This document shows, in pieces, positions 1-5,154 of a DNA stretch of 6,603 bases (within the stretch, counting starts at the first letter, position 1; the number at the start of each line of letters is the position of its first letter). The notes beneath the pieces were generated by a model. It searched no databases. It was not told where the DNA came from and worked only from the letters and a program-made list of their open reading frames with translations. A program made the position numbers and the translations under genes. The DNA is from Bacteroidales bacterium. Its GTDB lineage: Bacteria; Bacteroidota; Bacteroidia; Bacteroidales; UBA7960. Location of the stretch: assembly GCA_003557765.1 (NCBI GenBank), contig PWNO01000197.1, positions 1 to 6,603 of the forward strand, written 5' to 3'.

Positions 1-64
1 ACCTCCGAAGGCGAAAGCCAACAGATTTACAGTCTGCCCCATTTGACCGCTCTGGAACCCCCCC
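1..64 (-). tRNA. tRNA-Tyr (anticodon GTA), 3' end cut off by window edge
   Basis: On the minus strand the gene starts at 64 with a G-rich acceptor strand (seven G) followed by TT and a D-arm of the tRNA-Tyr type. The anticodon loop CTGTAAA carries GTA at positions 30-28, flanked by a CAGA/TCTG stem. The sequence then enters a long variable arm (GGC, TTTCGCCTTC), as expected for a class II tRNA such as bacterial tRNA-Tyr. The T-arm and the 3' acceptor strand lie beyond base 1. It sits 14 nt downstream of tRNA-Thr with no promoter between, so the two are almost certainly cut from one precursor. In Bacteroidota this cluster usually continues to tRNA-Gly, another tRNA-Thr and tuf. Confidence 0.93.
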
Positions 65-78
65 AGAGTTTTTTACTG

Positions 79-152
79 AGCCGATGGAGGGATTCGAACC
101 CCCGGCCAGCTGATTACAAATCAGCTGCTCTGACCAACTGAGCTACATCGGC
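79..152 (-). tRNA. tRNA-Thr (anticodon TGT)
   Basis: This is a complete 74-nt tRNA. The acceptor strand GCCGATG (152-146) pairs with CATCGGC (86-80), with T as discriminator at 79. The D-arm has AGCTCAGTTGGTCAGAGC, the anticodon stem is GCTGA/TCAGC with loop TTTGTAA and hence anticodon TGT, and the T-arm contains the GGTTCGAATCC core. The terminal CCA is not encoded (CAG follows the discriminator), so it must be added after transcription. The gene is first in the tRNA cluster, 42 nt from the -7 box of its own promoter. Confidence 0.97.
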
Positions 153-160
153 AATCCCTG

Positions 161-188
161 CTTTTTGCTTAAATTAGCTTGCAAAAAG
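161..188 (-). other. Hairpin in the 5' leader of the tRNA precursor
   Basis: The arms CTTTTTGC (161-168) and GCAAAAAG (181-188) form a perfect 8-bp inverted repeat with a 12-nt loop. It lies between the tRNA promoter and tRNA-Thr. If transcription starts about 6-8 nt after the -7 box (near 186-188), this hairpin forms the extreme 5' end of the pre-tRNA leader. The repeat is seen directly. A role in leader stability or RNase P processing is inference. Confidence 0.45.
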
Positions 189-193
189 GTTTG

Positions 194-224
194 CAAATGT
201 ACAAAAGATTTGAAACCTGCCAAA
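194..224 (-). promoter_or_regulatory. Bacteroidota-type promoter of the tRNA-Thr/Tyr cluster
   Basis: On the minus strand a -33 box TTTG (224-221) is followed by a 19-nt spacer and a -7 box TACATTTG (201-194). This matches the Bacteroidota primary sigma factor consensus TTTG/TAnnTTTG exactly. The likely start site is near 186-188, giving a leader of about 35 nt before tRNA-Thr. The -7 box is extended by CAAACC, much as the rpsU promoter is extended by CAACC. The -33 box is the end of a T-tract downstream of hpf. Confidence 0.8.
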
Positions 225-251
225 AAAAACCGGTTTTTTTTTGAAAAAACC
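222..251 (-). terminator. Possible weak terminator after hpf (A/T-rich hairpin with T-tract)
   Basis: Twelve nt after the hpf stop, the minus strand reads GGTTTTTT, a short A-rich loop, AAAAAACC, then GG and eight T. This is a hairpin followed by a T-tract, though the stem has only two G-C pairs and would be weak. The central 20 bp (A8 CCGG T8 at 222-241) are also a perfect palindrome. The last T residues merge into the -33 box of the tRNA promoter. Partial termination of the rpsU-xerC-hpf transcript here is plausible but unproven. Confidence 0.35.
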
Positions 252-263
252 AACGGGCAAGCA

Positions 264-563
264 TTACATACCCTTAAGTTTTTCCTTGTGCTTTTTTACC
301 TGGCGTTTGAGCGCATCTACGGAATTATCCACAGCCTCTTCAAAAGTTCTGGCCTGCTTTTTTGCAAAGAGGTCGTTCCCAGGGATCATCACGCGTATCT
401 CGGCAATCTTGTTTTCATTGTTGGATGCTGCGTCCACCTTTAGTGTCACATCACAACCAATCACACCATCAAAAAGATTGGGCAGCTTAGCCGTCTTCTC
501 TCTGATAAAATCTTCCAGTTTAACATCTGCTTTGAAATGAATGGAACTGATGGTTACTTTCAT
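264..563 (-). CDS. hpf: Ribosome hibernation promoting factor, short form (HPF/RaiA, S30AE family)
   Basis: The 99-residue protein has the S30AE layout. An N-terminal beta strand (KVTISSIHFKAD) is followed by helix 1 (LEDFIREKTAKL), middle strands and DLFAKKQARTFEEAVDNSVD leading into a basic C-terminal helix (DALKRQVKKHKEKLKG). Known members bind the 30S decoding centre in stationary phase, block mRNA/tRNA binding and help form inactive ribosome dimers. The length fits the short form without the C-terminal dimerisation domain. I chose the ATG at 563 because an SD site, GGAGGA, lies 7 nt upstream; an in-frame TTG at 578 overlaps that SD and would add only MEDIF. The gene lies 18 nt after xerC, so the two are surely co-transcribed. 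It is the only gene here with an unmistakable GGAGG site. Confidence 0.95.
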   Translation of the reverse strand: MKVTISSIHFKADVKLEDFIREKTAKLPNLFDGVIGCDVTLKVDAASNNENKIAEIRVMIPGNDLFAKKQARTFEEAVDNSVDALKRQVKKHKEKLKGM

Positions 564-570
564 AAATATG

Positions 571-576
571 TCCTCC
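571..576 (-). promoter_or_regulatory. Strong Shine-Dalgarno site of hpf
   Basis: GGAGGA on the minus strand lies 7 nt before the ATG at 563, in the 18-nt gap after the xerC stop. It decides the start codon of hpf. It stands out because neighbouring genes have no SD, as is usual in Bacteroidota. Confidence 0.85.
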
Positions 577-581
577 AATGT

Positions 582-1472
582 TTACGCCTTGGGATGGGCT
601 TGTTTATAAACACGTTTGATCTTTTCTATCGAATTATGGGTGTATACCTGGGTGGCCGACAAGCTGGCGTGTCCAAGCAACTCTTTGATGGCATTCAGGT
701 CGGCACCCCTGTTAAGCATGTGCGTGGCAAATGAATGCCGCAATACGTGCGGACTCTTTCTTGTTTTTGTACTCACAATAGCCAGATGTTTTTGTACTTT
801 TCGATGAACCCATACAGGGTATACCTGCTTTCCTTTATCTGTGACAAATACATGGTCGCCGGGTGTTGCAGTAAAAAGCTTTGTTTTTTCTGCACGATAA
901 ACCTGGTACAATGCCAATACCCTGTCTAACAAGGGAATAATGCGTTGTTTGTTTCCTTTGCCAATGATCCGGATCTGTCCGGACCCTGCATCCACATGTT
1001 GATGCTGCAGGTTAATCAGCTCTGACAAGCGGATACCTGTGGTATAGAAAACTTCAAACATAAACAGGTCGCGCAGACCGGGGAATCCCGGCTCGAAATC
1101 GCCCTCCTGAAACAAATCACGTATGCTGTCTTCCTCAAGAAAAACAGGCAGCCGCTCTTCAGGTTTAAGCGATTTGATTTTCCGCATGGGGTTTTTGTCA
1201 ATCACCCCCTCCTTCTCCAGGTAAGAAAACAAAGAACGCAAGCAGGATACTTTTCTATTGAAAGTCCTTTTGGCCACTTTCTCCTTTGAAAGACTGGCCA
1301 GCCAGCTGCGGATCAATGCAGCATCGACCTCCGGATATTCATGAACTTCAAATGTATGGGCCAGATAGTTTTCAAATTGTTTGATGTCGGTACGGTAGGC
1401 ATTCACGGTATGTGCGGAATATCGCTTAACCCTGATGAGATAGTCCAAAAAACGATCTGAAAGATGGCCCAT
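582..1472 (-). CDS. xerC: Tyrosine recombinase XerC (site-specific recombinase, chromosome dimer resolution)
   Basis: The 296 residues match the normal Xer length. The N-terminal SAM-like core-binding domain covers about 1-90 (FLDYLIRVKRYSAHTVNAY). The catalytic domain covers about 105-290 with the full active-site set: R148 in TTGIRLSELI, K172 in GKGNKQR, H242 and R245 in HVLRHSFATHML, H268 in LLGHASL, and nucleophile Y277 in TQVYTH. Xer proteins cut and rejoin DNA at dif through a phosphotyrosine bond, normally as a XerC/XerD pair with FtsK. The XerC name rests mainly on the rpsU-xerC-hpf order typical of Bacteroidota; XerD cannot be fully excluded. No integron, phage or attachment site is nearby, so it is a housekeeping copy. 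The start at 1472 has no SD. A possible own promoter lies at 1501-1532. Confidence 0.93.
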   Translation of the reverse strand: MGHLSDRFLDYLIRVKRYSAHTVNAYRTDIKQFENYLAHTFEVHEYPEVDAALIRSWLASLSKEKVAKRTFNRKVSCLRSLFSYLEKEGVIDKNPMRKIKSLKPEERLPVFLEEDSIRDLFQEGDFEPGFPGLRDLFMFEVFYTTGIRLSELINLQHQHVDAGSGQIRIIGKGNKQRIIPLLDRVLALYQVYRAEKTKLFTATPGDHVFVTDKGKQVYPVWVHRKVQKHLAIVSTKTRKSPHVLRHSFATHMLNRGADLNAIKELLGHASLSATQVYTHNSIEKIKRVYKQAHPKA

Positions 1473-1500
1473 ATGAATGAAAAAGAAGAAACCTTTGCCT

Positions 1501-1532
1501 TAAAGATATGCCAAAAAAACAGCAATCGCAAA
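1501..1532 (-). promoter_or_regulatory. Possible Bacteroidota-type promoter for xerC-hpf
   Basis: On the minus strand TTTG (1532-1529) is followed by 20 nt and TATCTTTA (1508-1501), which matches the -7 consensus TAnnTTTG at all but the last base. It lies in the rpsU-xerC gap with a predicted start about 20-25 nt before the xerC ATG. That position is right for an internal promoter letting xerC-hpf be expressed apart from rpsU. The region is A/T-rich, so a chance match is possible. Confidence 0.4.
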
Positions 1533-1566
1533 AATTTCTTCTAAAAGCAAAGAAATGCTTAGTGGG

Positions 1567-1588
1567 AAAACCGTGCCCTTAAAGGCGG
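1567..1588 (-). terminator. Possible weak terminator or attenuator after rpsU
   Basis: About 19 nt after the rpsU stop, the minus strand carries a short imperfect G/C hairpin (CCG CC, loop, GG, bulge, CGG) followed by TTTT. The stem has only about five pairs and the T-tract is short, so complete termination is unlikely. It could reduce transcription into xerC, which is normally needed at a far lower level than a ribosomal protein. Confidence 0.25.
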
Positions 1589-1606
1589 GGTGAGATGAAT
1601 AAAGGA

Positions 1607-1801
1607 TTATCCCTCCTGCTGATCTCTGAGCTTTTGGATGTATATAGCTTTCAGCTTTTCCTCTCGCCTCTTCACCGACGGCTTGGTAAACTTCTGCCTG
1701 TCTCTTAACTCCCTGAGCACACCAGTTTTTTCAAACTTGCGCTTCATCTTCTTCAATACCCGGTCGATGTTCTCACCTTCTTTTACAGGAACAATGATCA
1801 T
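1607..1801 (-). CDS. rpsU: 30S ribosomal protein bS21
   Basis: The protein has 64 residues, the usual size for Bacteroidota bS21. It shows the family pattern: the N-terminal strand MIIVPVKEGENIDRVLKKMKR, the RKFEKTGVLRELRDRQ helix with the conserved F-E-K-x-G segment, and a basic tail KPSVKRREEKLKA. It binds the 30S platform near the 3' end of 16S rRNA. In Bacteroidota, structural and genetic work (Flavobacterium johnsoniae) shows that bS21, with bS6 and bS18, sequesters the anti-SD, and that ribosomes without bS21 favour mRNAs with strong SDs, including rpsU itself. Here the start ATG has AGAAAGAGG ending 5 nt upstream, which fits that feedback. The gene is first in the rpsU-xerC-hpf block and has an excellent promoter at 1865-1896. 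Confidence 0.96.
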   Translation of the reverse strand: MIIVPVKEGENIDRVLKKMKRKFEKTGVLRELRDRQKFTKPSVKRREEKLKAIYIQKLRDQQEG

Positions 1802-1806
1802 GTTTG

Positions 1807-1815
1807 CCTCTTTCT
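1807..1815 (-). promoter_or_regulatory. Shine-Dalgarno-like site of rpsU
   Basis: The minus strand reads AGAAAGAGG, then CAAAC, then the ATG at 1801. GAGG matches the SD core. The longer string is one G short of AGAAAGGAGG, which would be fully complementary to the expected Bacteroidota 16S 3' end. The leader upstream is A/T-rich with no evident strong hairpin. Use in bS21 autoregulation is inferred from published work in Flavobacterium. Confidence 0.6.
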
Positions 1816-1864
1816 TTTATCTGATTATTAATTAAATAGACATATGTACGCGTCAAAAGCGGTT

Positions 1865-1896
1865 GCAAATTTACGAAGCTTTTACTAAAAAACAAA
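1865..1896 (-). promoter_or_regulatory. Bacteroidota-type promoter of rpsU-xerC-hpf
   Basis: On the minus strand TTTG (1896-1893) is followed by 19 nt and TAAATTTG (1872/1873-1866), extended by CAACC. This is a perfect fit to the Bacteroidota primary sigma consensus. The predicted start near 1856-1860 gives an rpsU leader of about 55-60 nt. The -33 box lies only 8 nt after the stop codon of the upstream protease gene, so there is no room for a terminator between them. Confidence 0.8.
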
Positions 1897-1904
1897 AAAT
1901 TATG

Positions 1905-4100
1905 TCATTCCTGCCCGATGCTTCGCTCCAGAAAATCAGTCATCAGCCGGTAAAGATGCAACCGGGCCGGTCCGGTGAATATGCTGTGATCATGATCCGG
2001 ATAGATCATGAGCTCAAAATCCACACCGGCTTCAATGAGCGCATCTGCCATCTCGATCGCGTTTTGATAATGCACATTGTCATCGGCAGTACCATGCACA
2101 AGCAGGTAATCACCCTGGATCTTATCCACGTGGTTGATCGGGGAATTGTCGTCGTAACCATCGGGGTTTTCCTGGGGCGTGCGCATATACCTTTCCGTGT
2201 ATATGGTGTCATAAAATCTCCAGCTTGTCACAGGAGCCACGGCAATGGCGGCACTGAAAACATCTGCCCCTTTAGCCAGGCAGAGTGATGAAAGATAACC
2301 GCCATAGCTCCAACCAAATATGGCAATGCGACCGGCATCAATATAGTTTTGTTCGCCAAGATACCGGGCGGCTTCAATCTGGTCGATGGTCTCGTATTTT
2401 CCCAGTTGCAGATAGGTCATTTTGCGGAACTCTTCTCCTCTGCCTCCAGTACCCCGGTTATCTACCGTAACGACGATATACCCTTGCCGGGCAAGCATCT
2501 GGAACCATACGCCATTGAAAGTGTTCCAGTTGTCCACAACCGCCTGATGACCAGGACCTCCGTACACATACATCAATACGGGATACTGATGATCCGGATC
2601 AAAATCAGCAGGGCGTATCATCTGGCCATTCAGCGACACCCCTTCGCTGGTGGTGAAACTGAAAAACTCAGGTTCTACAAAACCATGGTTTTCAACCCGT
2701 TGAACCAGTTCGGAATTGTCCTCAAGCACTTCCAACAGGCTTCCATCCGATTTGTGTATGCTGTAAACAGGAGGTTTTGCTGCCGTGGAGTACCTGTTAA
2801 TAAAAAAGCGAAAGCCTTCACTGAATGAAGGACTATGCGTCCCTTCACCCTGGGTAAGCTGCTGCACAACATCCCCATCCAATCCAACCACATATAAATG
2901 GTTGGTCAATGGAGAGTCTTTTCTGGCCACATAATAGACCTTCGACTGGTCTTCATCTACACCAAGAAAGCGCTGCACATCAAACTCTCCGGAGGTGATT
3001 GGCAACATTTCACGGGAATCCATATCATACAGATATATGTGAGTATAACCATCTTTCTCGCTGGTGATAATAAAATGCTTTCCATCATCCAGGTAAGTAA
3101 GGTCATCAGTGACACGCACATAATAACGGTTAGTCTCTTCATAAAGCAGCTCCTTATCTCCGGTGACTGCATCTGCCAGGAAAATTTCCAAATGGTTCTG
3201 ATGCCGGTTTAATCGCTGAAAAGAGAGCAATCCGGGATCTTTTGTCCACTTGATGCGTGGGATGTACTGATCGGTTTCTTCTCCGGTGTCGATTTCGATG
3301 GTTTCCCCGCTTTCCATGTCATACATGTGCAGGGTGACAATGGCGTTCTCTTCTCCTGCCTTAGGATACTTAAACCGGTATTCTTCGGGATAAAGCTGCC
3401 CGTATTTCATCATGACGAATTCCTTCACATGGCTTTCATCAAAGCGCATAAAGGCAATGCGCCGGCCATCAGGCGACCACTCAAAACCCTTGGTCAGGTA
3501 GAACTCCTCCTCATACACCCAGTCGGTGGTACCATTGATGATGTGATTGTATTCTCCGTCTGTGGTCACAGCATATTCTTCCCCGCTTTCAAGTTCTTTC
3601 ACATAGAGATTATTTTGCCGAACAAAGGCAATATGCTGGCCATCAGGTGAAAAATCGGGCAAGCGCTGGGTAGTGCCTTCGGACAGCGGAGTAAGTACCT
3701 CCTGTGCGATATCCCACACATGATACTCGGCCCTTCGGGAACGACGATAGATAGACTCCTGGTTCACCCCCACCAGCAGCATTTCCTCCGCAGGACAGAA
3801 AGTGTAAGTGTCTATTCGCAGGGCGTTTCCATCTTCATCTTCAAGGTGGCCTTCAGAAGTAAATATCCGTTCCACATATTCACCAGTCTCGTATTGGTAA
3901 ACATCAATATGGGTGCCATCGGTGATCAGGGTGTAATGAAAGCCATCCTGCATGGACTTTCCCATGGTGATGGTTTGTGGCACAAAATGCCTTTCCAGCC
4001 AAAGCTTTTCAAGCGTGATCTCTTCAATGTCAGCAAATGCAGCTGTGCTAAAAAACAGCGCGGTTAGCAATAACAAGGTGTTCGGAAATATTCTTTGCAT
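1905..4100 (-). CDS. Exported dipeptidyl peptidase IV-like serine protease (peptidase family S9B)
   Basis: The 731 residues have the full DPP IV layout. A signal peptide (hydrophobic core about 7-20, likely cleavage after STAAFA at 23) places it in the periplasm or outer surface. An eight-bladed beta-propeller domain covers about 50-480. Within it DWVYEEEF (193-200) holds the paired Glu (E198/E199) that bind the substrate's free N-terminus in DPP IV enzymes. The C-terminal alpha/beta hydrolase domain holds the oxyanion Tyr Y513 (YVYGGPG), nucleophile S598 (GWSYGGY), D673 (HGTADDNVHYQ) and H705 (YPDHDHSI). All key residues are present. Such enzymes remove N-terminal Xaa-Pro or Xaa-Ala dipeptides, which suits peptide scavenging. 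I expect the dipeptidyl peptidase role from the Glu motif; related S9 activities are possible. The start has no SD. The gap to yraN is 205 nt, so it may have its own promoter, which I could not identify. Confidence 0.93.
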   Translation of the reverse strand: MQRIFPNTLLLLTALFFSTAAFADIEEITLEKLWLERHFVPQTITMGKSMQDGFHYTLITDGTHIDVYQYETGEYVERIFTSEGHLEDEDGNALRIDTYTFCPAEEMLLVGVNQESIYRRSRRAEYHVWDIAQEVLTPLSEGTTQRLPDFSPDGQHIAFVRQNNLYVKELESGEEYAVTTDGEYNHIINGTTDWVYEEEFYLTKGFEWSPDGRRIAFMRFDESHVKEFVMMKYGQLYPEEYRFKYPKAGEENAIVTLHMYDMESGETIEIDTGEETDQYIPRIKWTKDPGLLSFQRLNRHQNHLEIFLADAVTGDKELLYEETNRYYVRVTDDLTYLDDGKHFIITSEKDGYTHIYLYDMDSREMLPITSGEFDVQRFLGVDEDQSKVYYVARKDSPLTNHLYVVGLDGDVVQQLTQGEGTHSPSFSEGFRFFINRYSTAAKPPVYSIHKSDGSLLEVLEDNSELVQRVENHGFVEPEFFSFTTSEGVSLNGQMIRPADFDPDHQYPVLMYVYGGPGHQAVVDNWNTFNGVWFQMLARQGYIVVTVDNRGTGGRGEEFRKMTYLQLGKYETIDQIEAARYLGEQNYIDAGRIAIFGWSYGGYLSSLCLAKGADVFSAAIAVAPVTSWRFYDTIYTERYMRTPQENPDGYDDNSPINHVDKIQGDYLLVHGTADDNVHYQNAIEMADALIEAGVDFELMIYPDHDHSIFTGPARLHLYRLMTDFLERSIGQE

Positions 4101-4117
4101 GGGTTTGTTGTTTAATT

Positions 4118-4179
4118 ATAACATGTGGAAATAACCATTTTTTTCTGGGCTAATATCTGAAAAAAAACAATAACATGTG
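4118..4179 (-). repeat. Two direct copies of a 10-bp motif upstream of the DPP IV-like gene
   Basis: The 10-mer ATAACATGTG occurs at 4118-4127 and again at 4170-4179, 52 bp apart (about five helical turns). Each copy contains the palindrome ACATGT. Between them, T7C (4138-4145) and GA7 (4159-4166) form an A/T-rich 8-bp inverted repeat. The copies lie 18 and 70 bp upstream of the start codon, where a regulator could bind. The repeats are visible; the operator role is a guess. Confidence 0.3.
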
Positions 4180-4305
4180 TTGATGGCTTAAACCTGCGAA
4201 CCTGCGGCAGATATCAGGGTTAACAGGTATTGTTAAGCTGCCTTGTACATCATGCATGACCCCAAAGGGAAAAAGCCACAACTTTATTATTCAGTTTGCA
4301 GGAAC

Positions 4306-4665
4306 TCAATAAGGATAAAAGGCATCTTCAATGTGATTAAGTTGATGCTTGTCACCCTGGATCAGCACAGACACAATGTCGAAACGCACTGCTTTGTCGA
4401 TGCCCTGGCTAATGACATAATGGTTGGCTGCCTTGATCAGCATTTTTTGCTTTTGTCGGGTAACAAATGTTTCCGGCTCTCCGAAGCAGGATGTTTTTCT
4501 GGTTTTCACCTCAGCGATTACCAGGGTTTCCCCTTTTATCGCAATGATGTCAACTTCCTGGTGATTTGACTGCCAATTGGTTTCAAGTATGACATACCCA
4601 TTGGCCGCTAAGTGAGCCCTTGCAAGCTCCTCTCCCATTTTACCGGTATTGTGCGCTTCCGCCAT
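4306..4665 (-). CDS. YraN/UPF0102 family nuclease-like protein
   Basis: From the ATG at 4665 the product is 119 residues, the usual YraN size. It has the family hallmarks: GKMGEELARAHLAANGY near residues 8-24, EVDIIAI (37-43), AEVKTRK (51-57) and the RQKQKM segment (70-75). E37/D39 with E52 and K54 make the E-x-D...E-x-K arrangement of the restriction-endonuclease-like fold, so the metal-binding core looks intact. The biological role of the family is poorly known; a DNA repair or Holliday-junction-type nuclease role is suggested from its fold. An in-frame ATG at 4767 would add 34 unconserved, Cys/Pro-rich residues and overlap purS by 32 bp, so I reject it. No SD is seen. The gap of 70 nt after purS suggests co-transcription. 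Confidence 0.9.
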   Translation of the reverse strand: MAEAHNTGKMGEELARAHLAANGYVILETNWQSNHQEVDIIAIKGETLVIAEVKTRKTSCFGEPETFVTRQKQKMLIKAANHYVISQGIDKAVRFDIVSVLIQGDKHQLNHIEDAFYPY

Positions 4666-4735
4666 GACAAAGTGCTTCAGGTTGAAAAAAAAGCGCAGGG
4701 GCGGGCCTGGCAAACTGTATAAACTGCATGATGTA

Positions 4736-4999
4736 TCAGGCAGGCAGGGCAGATTCCGTAAGCTCAAAAGTATAATACTCCATGATGGGGTTCGCCAGTA
4801 ATTTTTTACAAGCGGTATCCACCATCCGTTCAGCTTCCGCTCTGTCTTTTGCTTTCACATCCAGGCTGATATGTTTACCTACCCTTACATTATCGATTTC
4901 TGGCAGATCCAGATTCTTCATTGATGCAGTGATGGCTTTGCCCTGGGGGTCAAGCAGAGCTTTCAGCGGCATGACGGTGATCTCAGCATGATATATCAT
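4736..4999 (-). CDS. purS: Phosphoribosylformylglycinamidine synthase subunit PurS
   Basis: The 87-residue protein shows PurS signatures: LLDPQGKAI (15-23), NVRVGKHISL (37-46) and the C-terminal KKLLANPIMEYYTFEL (65-80). PurS is the small structural subunit that, with PurQ and PurL, converts FGAR, glutamine and ATP to FGAM in the fourth step of purine synthesis. Its presence implies a short-type PurL and separate PurQ elsewhere in the genome; neither is in this window. The start at 4999 (MIYHAEITVMPLK) fits the family length, with no SD. It lies downstream of pssA across a 155-nt gap filled mostly with 7-bp repeats, and I see no clear promoter there. Confidence 0.92.
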   Translation of the reverse strand: MIYHAEITVMPLKALLDPQGKAITASMKNLDLPEIDNVRVGKHISLDVKAKDRAEAERMVDTACKKLLANPIMEYYTFELTESALPA

Positions 5000-5030
5000 C
5001 GGTGTCAGTTTTTTGTCAATAAGGCTGCTG

Positions 5031-5121
5031 TTGGTTTTTGGCCGTTGGCTATTTGCTATTGACTGTTGACTATTGGCTATTGGCTTTTAGCTAACATCTT
5101 TGGACTTTTGGTGTTTGGGTG
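5031..5121. repeat. Phased array of degenerate 7-bp repeats (consensus TTGGCTA) between pssA and purS
   Basis: Counting in sevens from 5031 on the plus strand gives 13 successive units. The clearest run is 5045-5093: TTGGCTA, TTTGCTA, TTGACTG, TTGACTA, TTGGCTA, TTGGCTT, TTAGCTA. The flanks keep the phase: TTGGTTT at 5031, TTGGCCG at 5038, then two poor units, then TTGGTGT at 5108 and TTGGGTG at 5115. The array covers most of the 155-nt gap, with no ORF over it. It resembles a heptanucleotide minisatellite that has decayed at its edges. I recall similar heptamers between genes in other Bacteroidota but cannot verify that here. Confidence 0.8.
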
Positions 5122-5154
5122 ATGACATTTATGCTTTGGTTTTCAGCTTGCTGC

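Noticed and set aside
564..578. Upstream TTG start for hpf adding five residues
   Set aside because: The TTG overlaps the GGAGGA SD that is ideally spaced for the ATG at 563, and MKVTISS is the usual N-terminus.
582..1472. xerC as an integron or phage integrase next to tRNA genes
   Set aside because: The rpsU-xerC-hpf order is a conserved housekeeping one, no attachment repeats or cargo genes are seen, and the tRNA-Thr gene is intact with no duplicated fragment.
1841..1846. Tiny upstream ORF (ATG TCT ATT TAA) in the rpsU leader
   Set aside because: It has three codons, no SD, and the A/T-rich leader makes such an ATG likely by chance.
1863..4067. Plus-strand ORFs of 60-159 codons opposite the DPP IV-like gene
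   Set aside because: They are antisense shadows of a long, complete protease gene and show no protein family features.
4220..4236. TTAACA/TGTTAA dyad as terminator of yraN
   Set aside because: The stem is only 6 A/T-rich pairs and has no T-tract on the minus strand.
4279..4310. ATTG-N20-TAAAGTTG as promoter for the DPP IV-like gene
   Set aside because: It has mismatches in both boxes and would imply a 170-nt leader in an A/T-rich region, so a chance match is likely.
4666..4767. Longer yraN reading from ATG 4767
   Set aside because: The extra 34 residues are not conserved in type, overlap purS, and the 119-residue form matches the family length.
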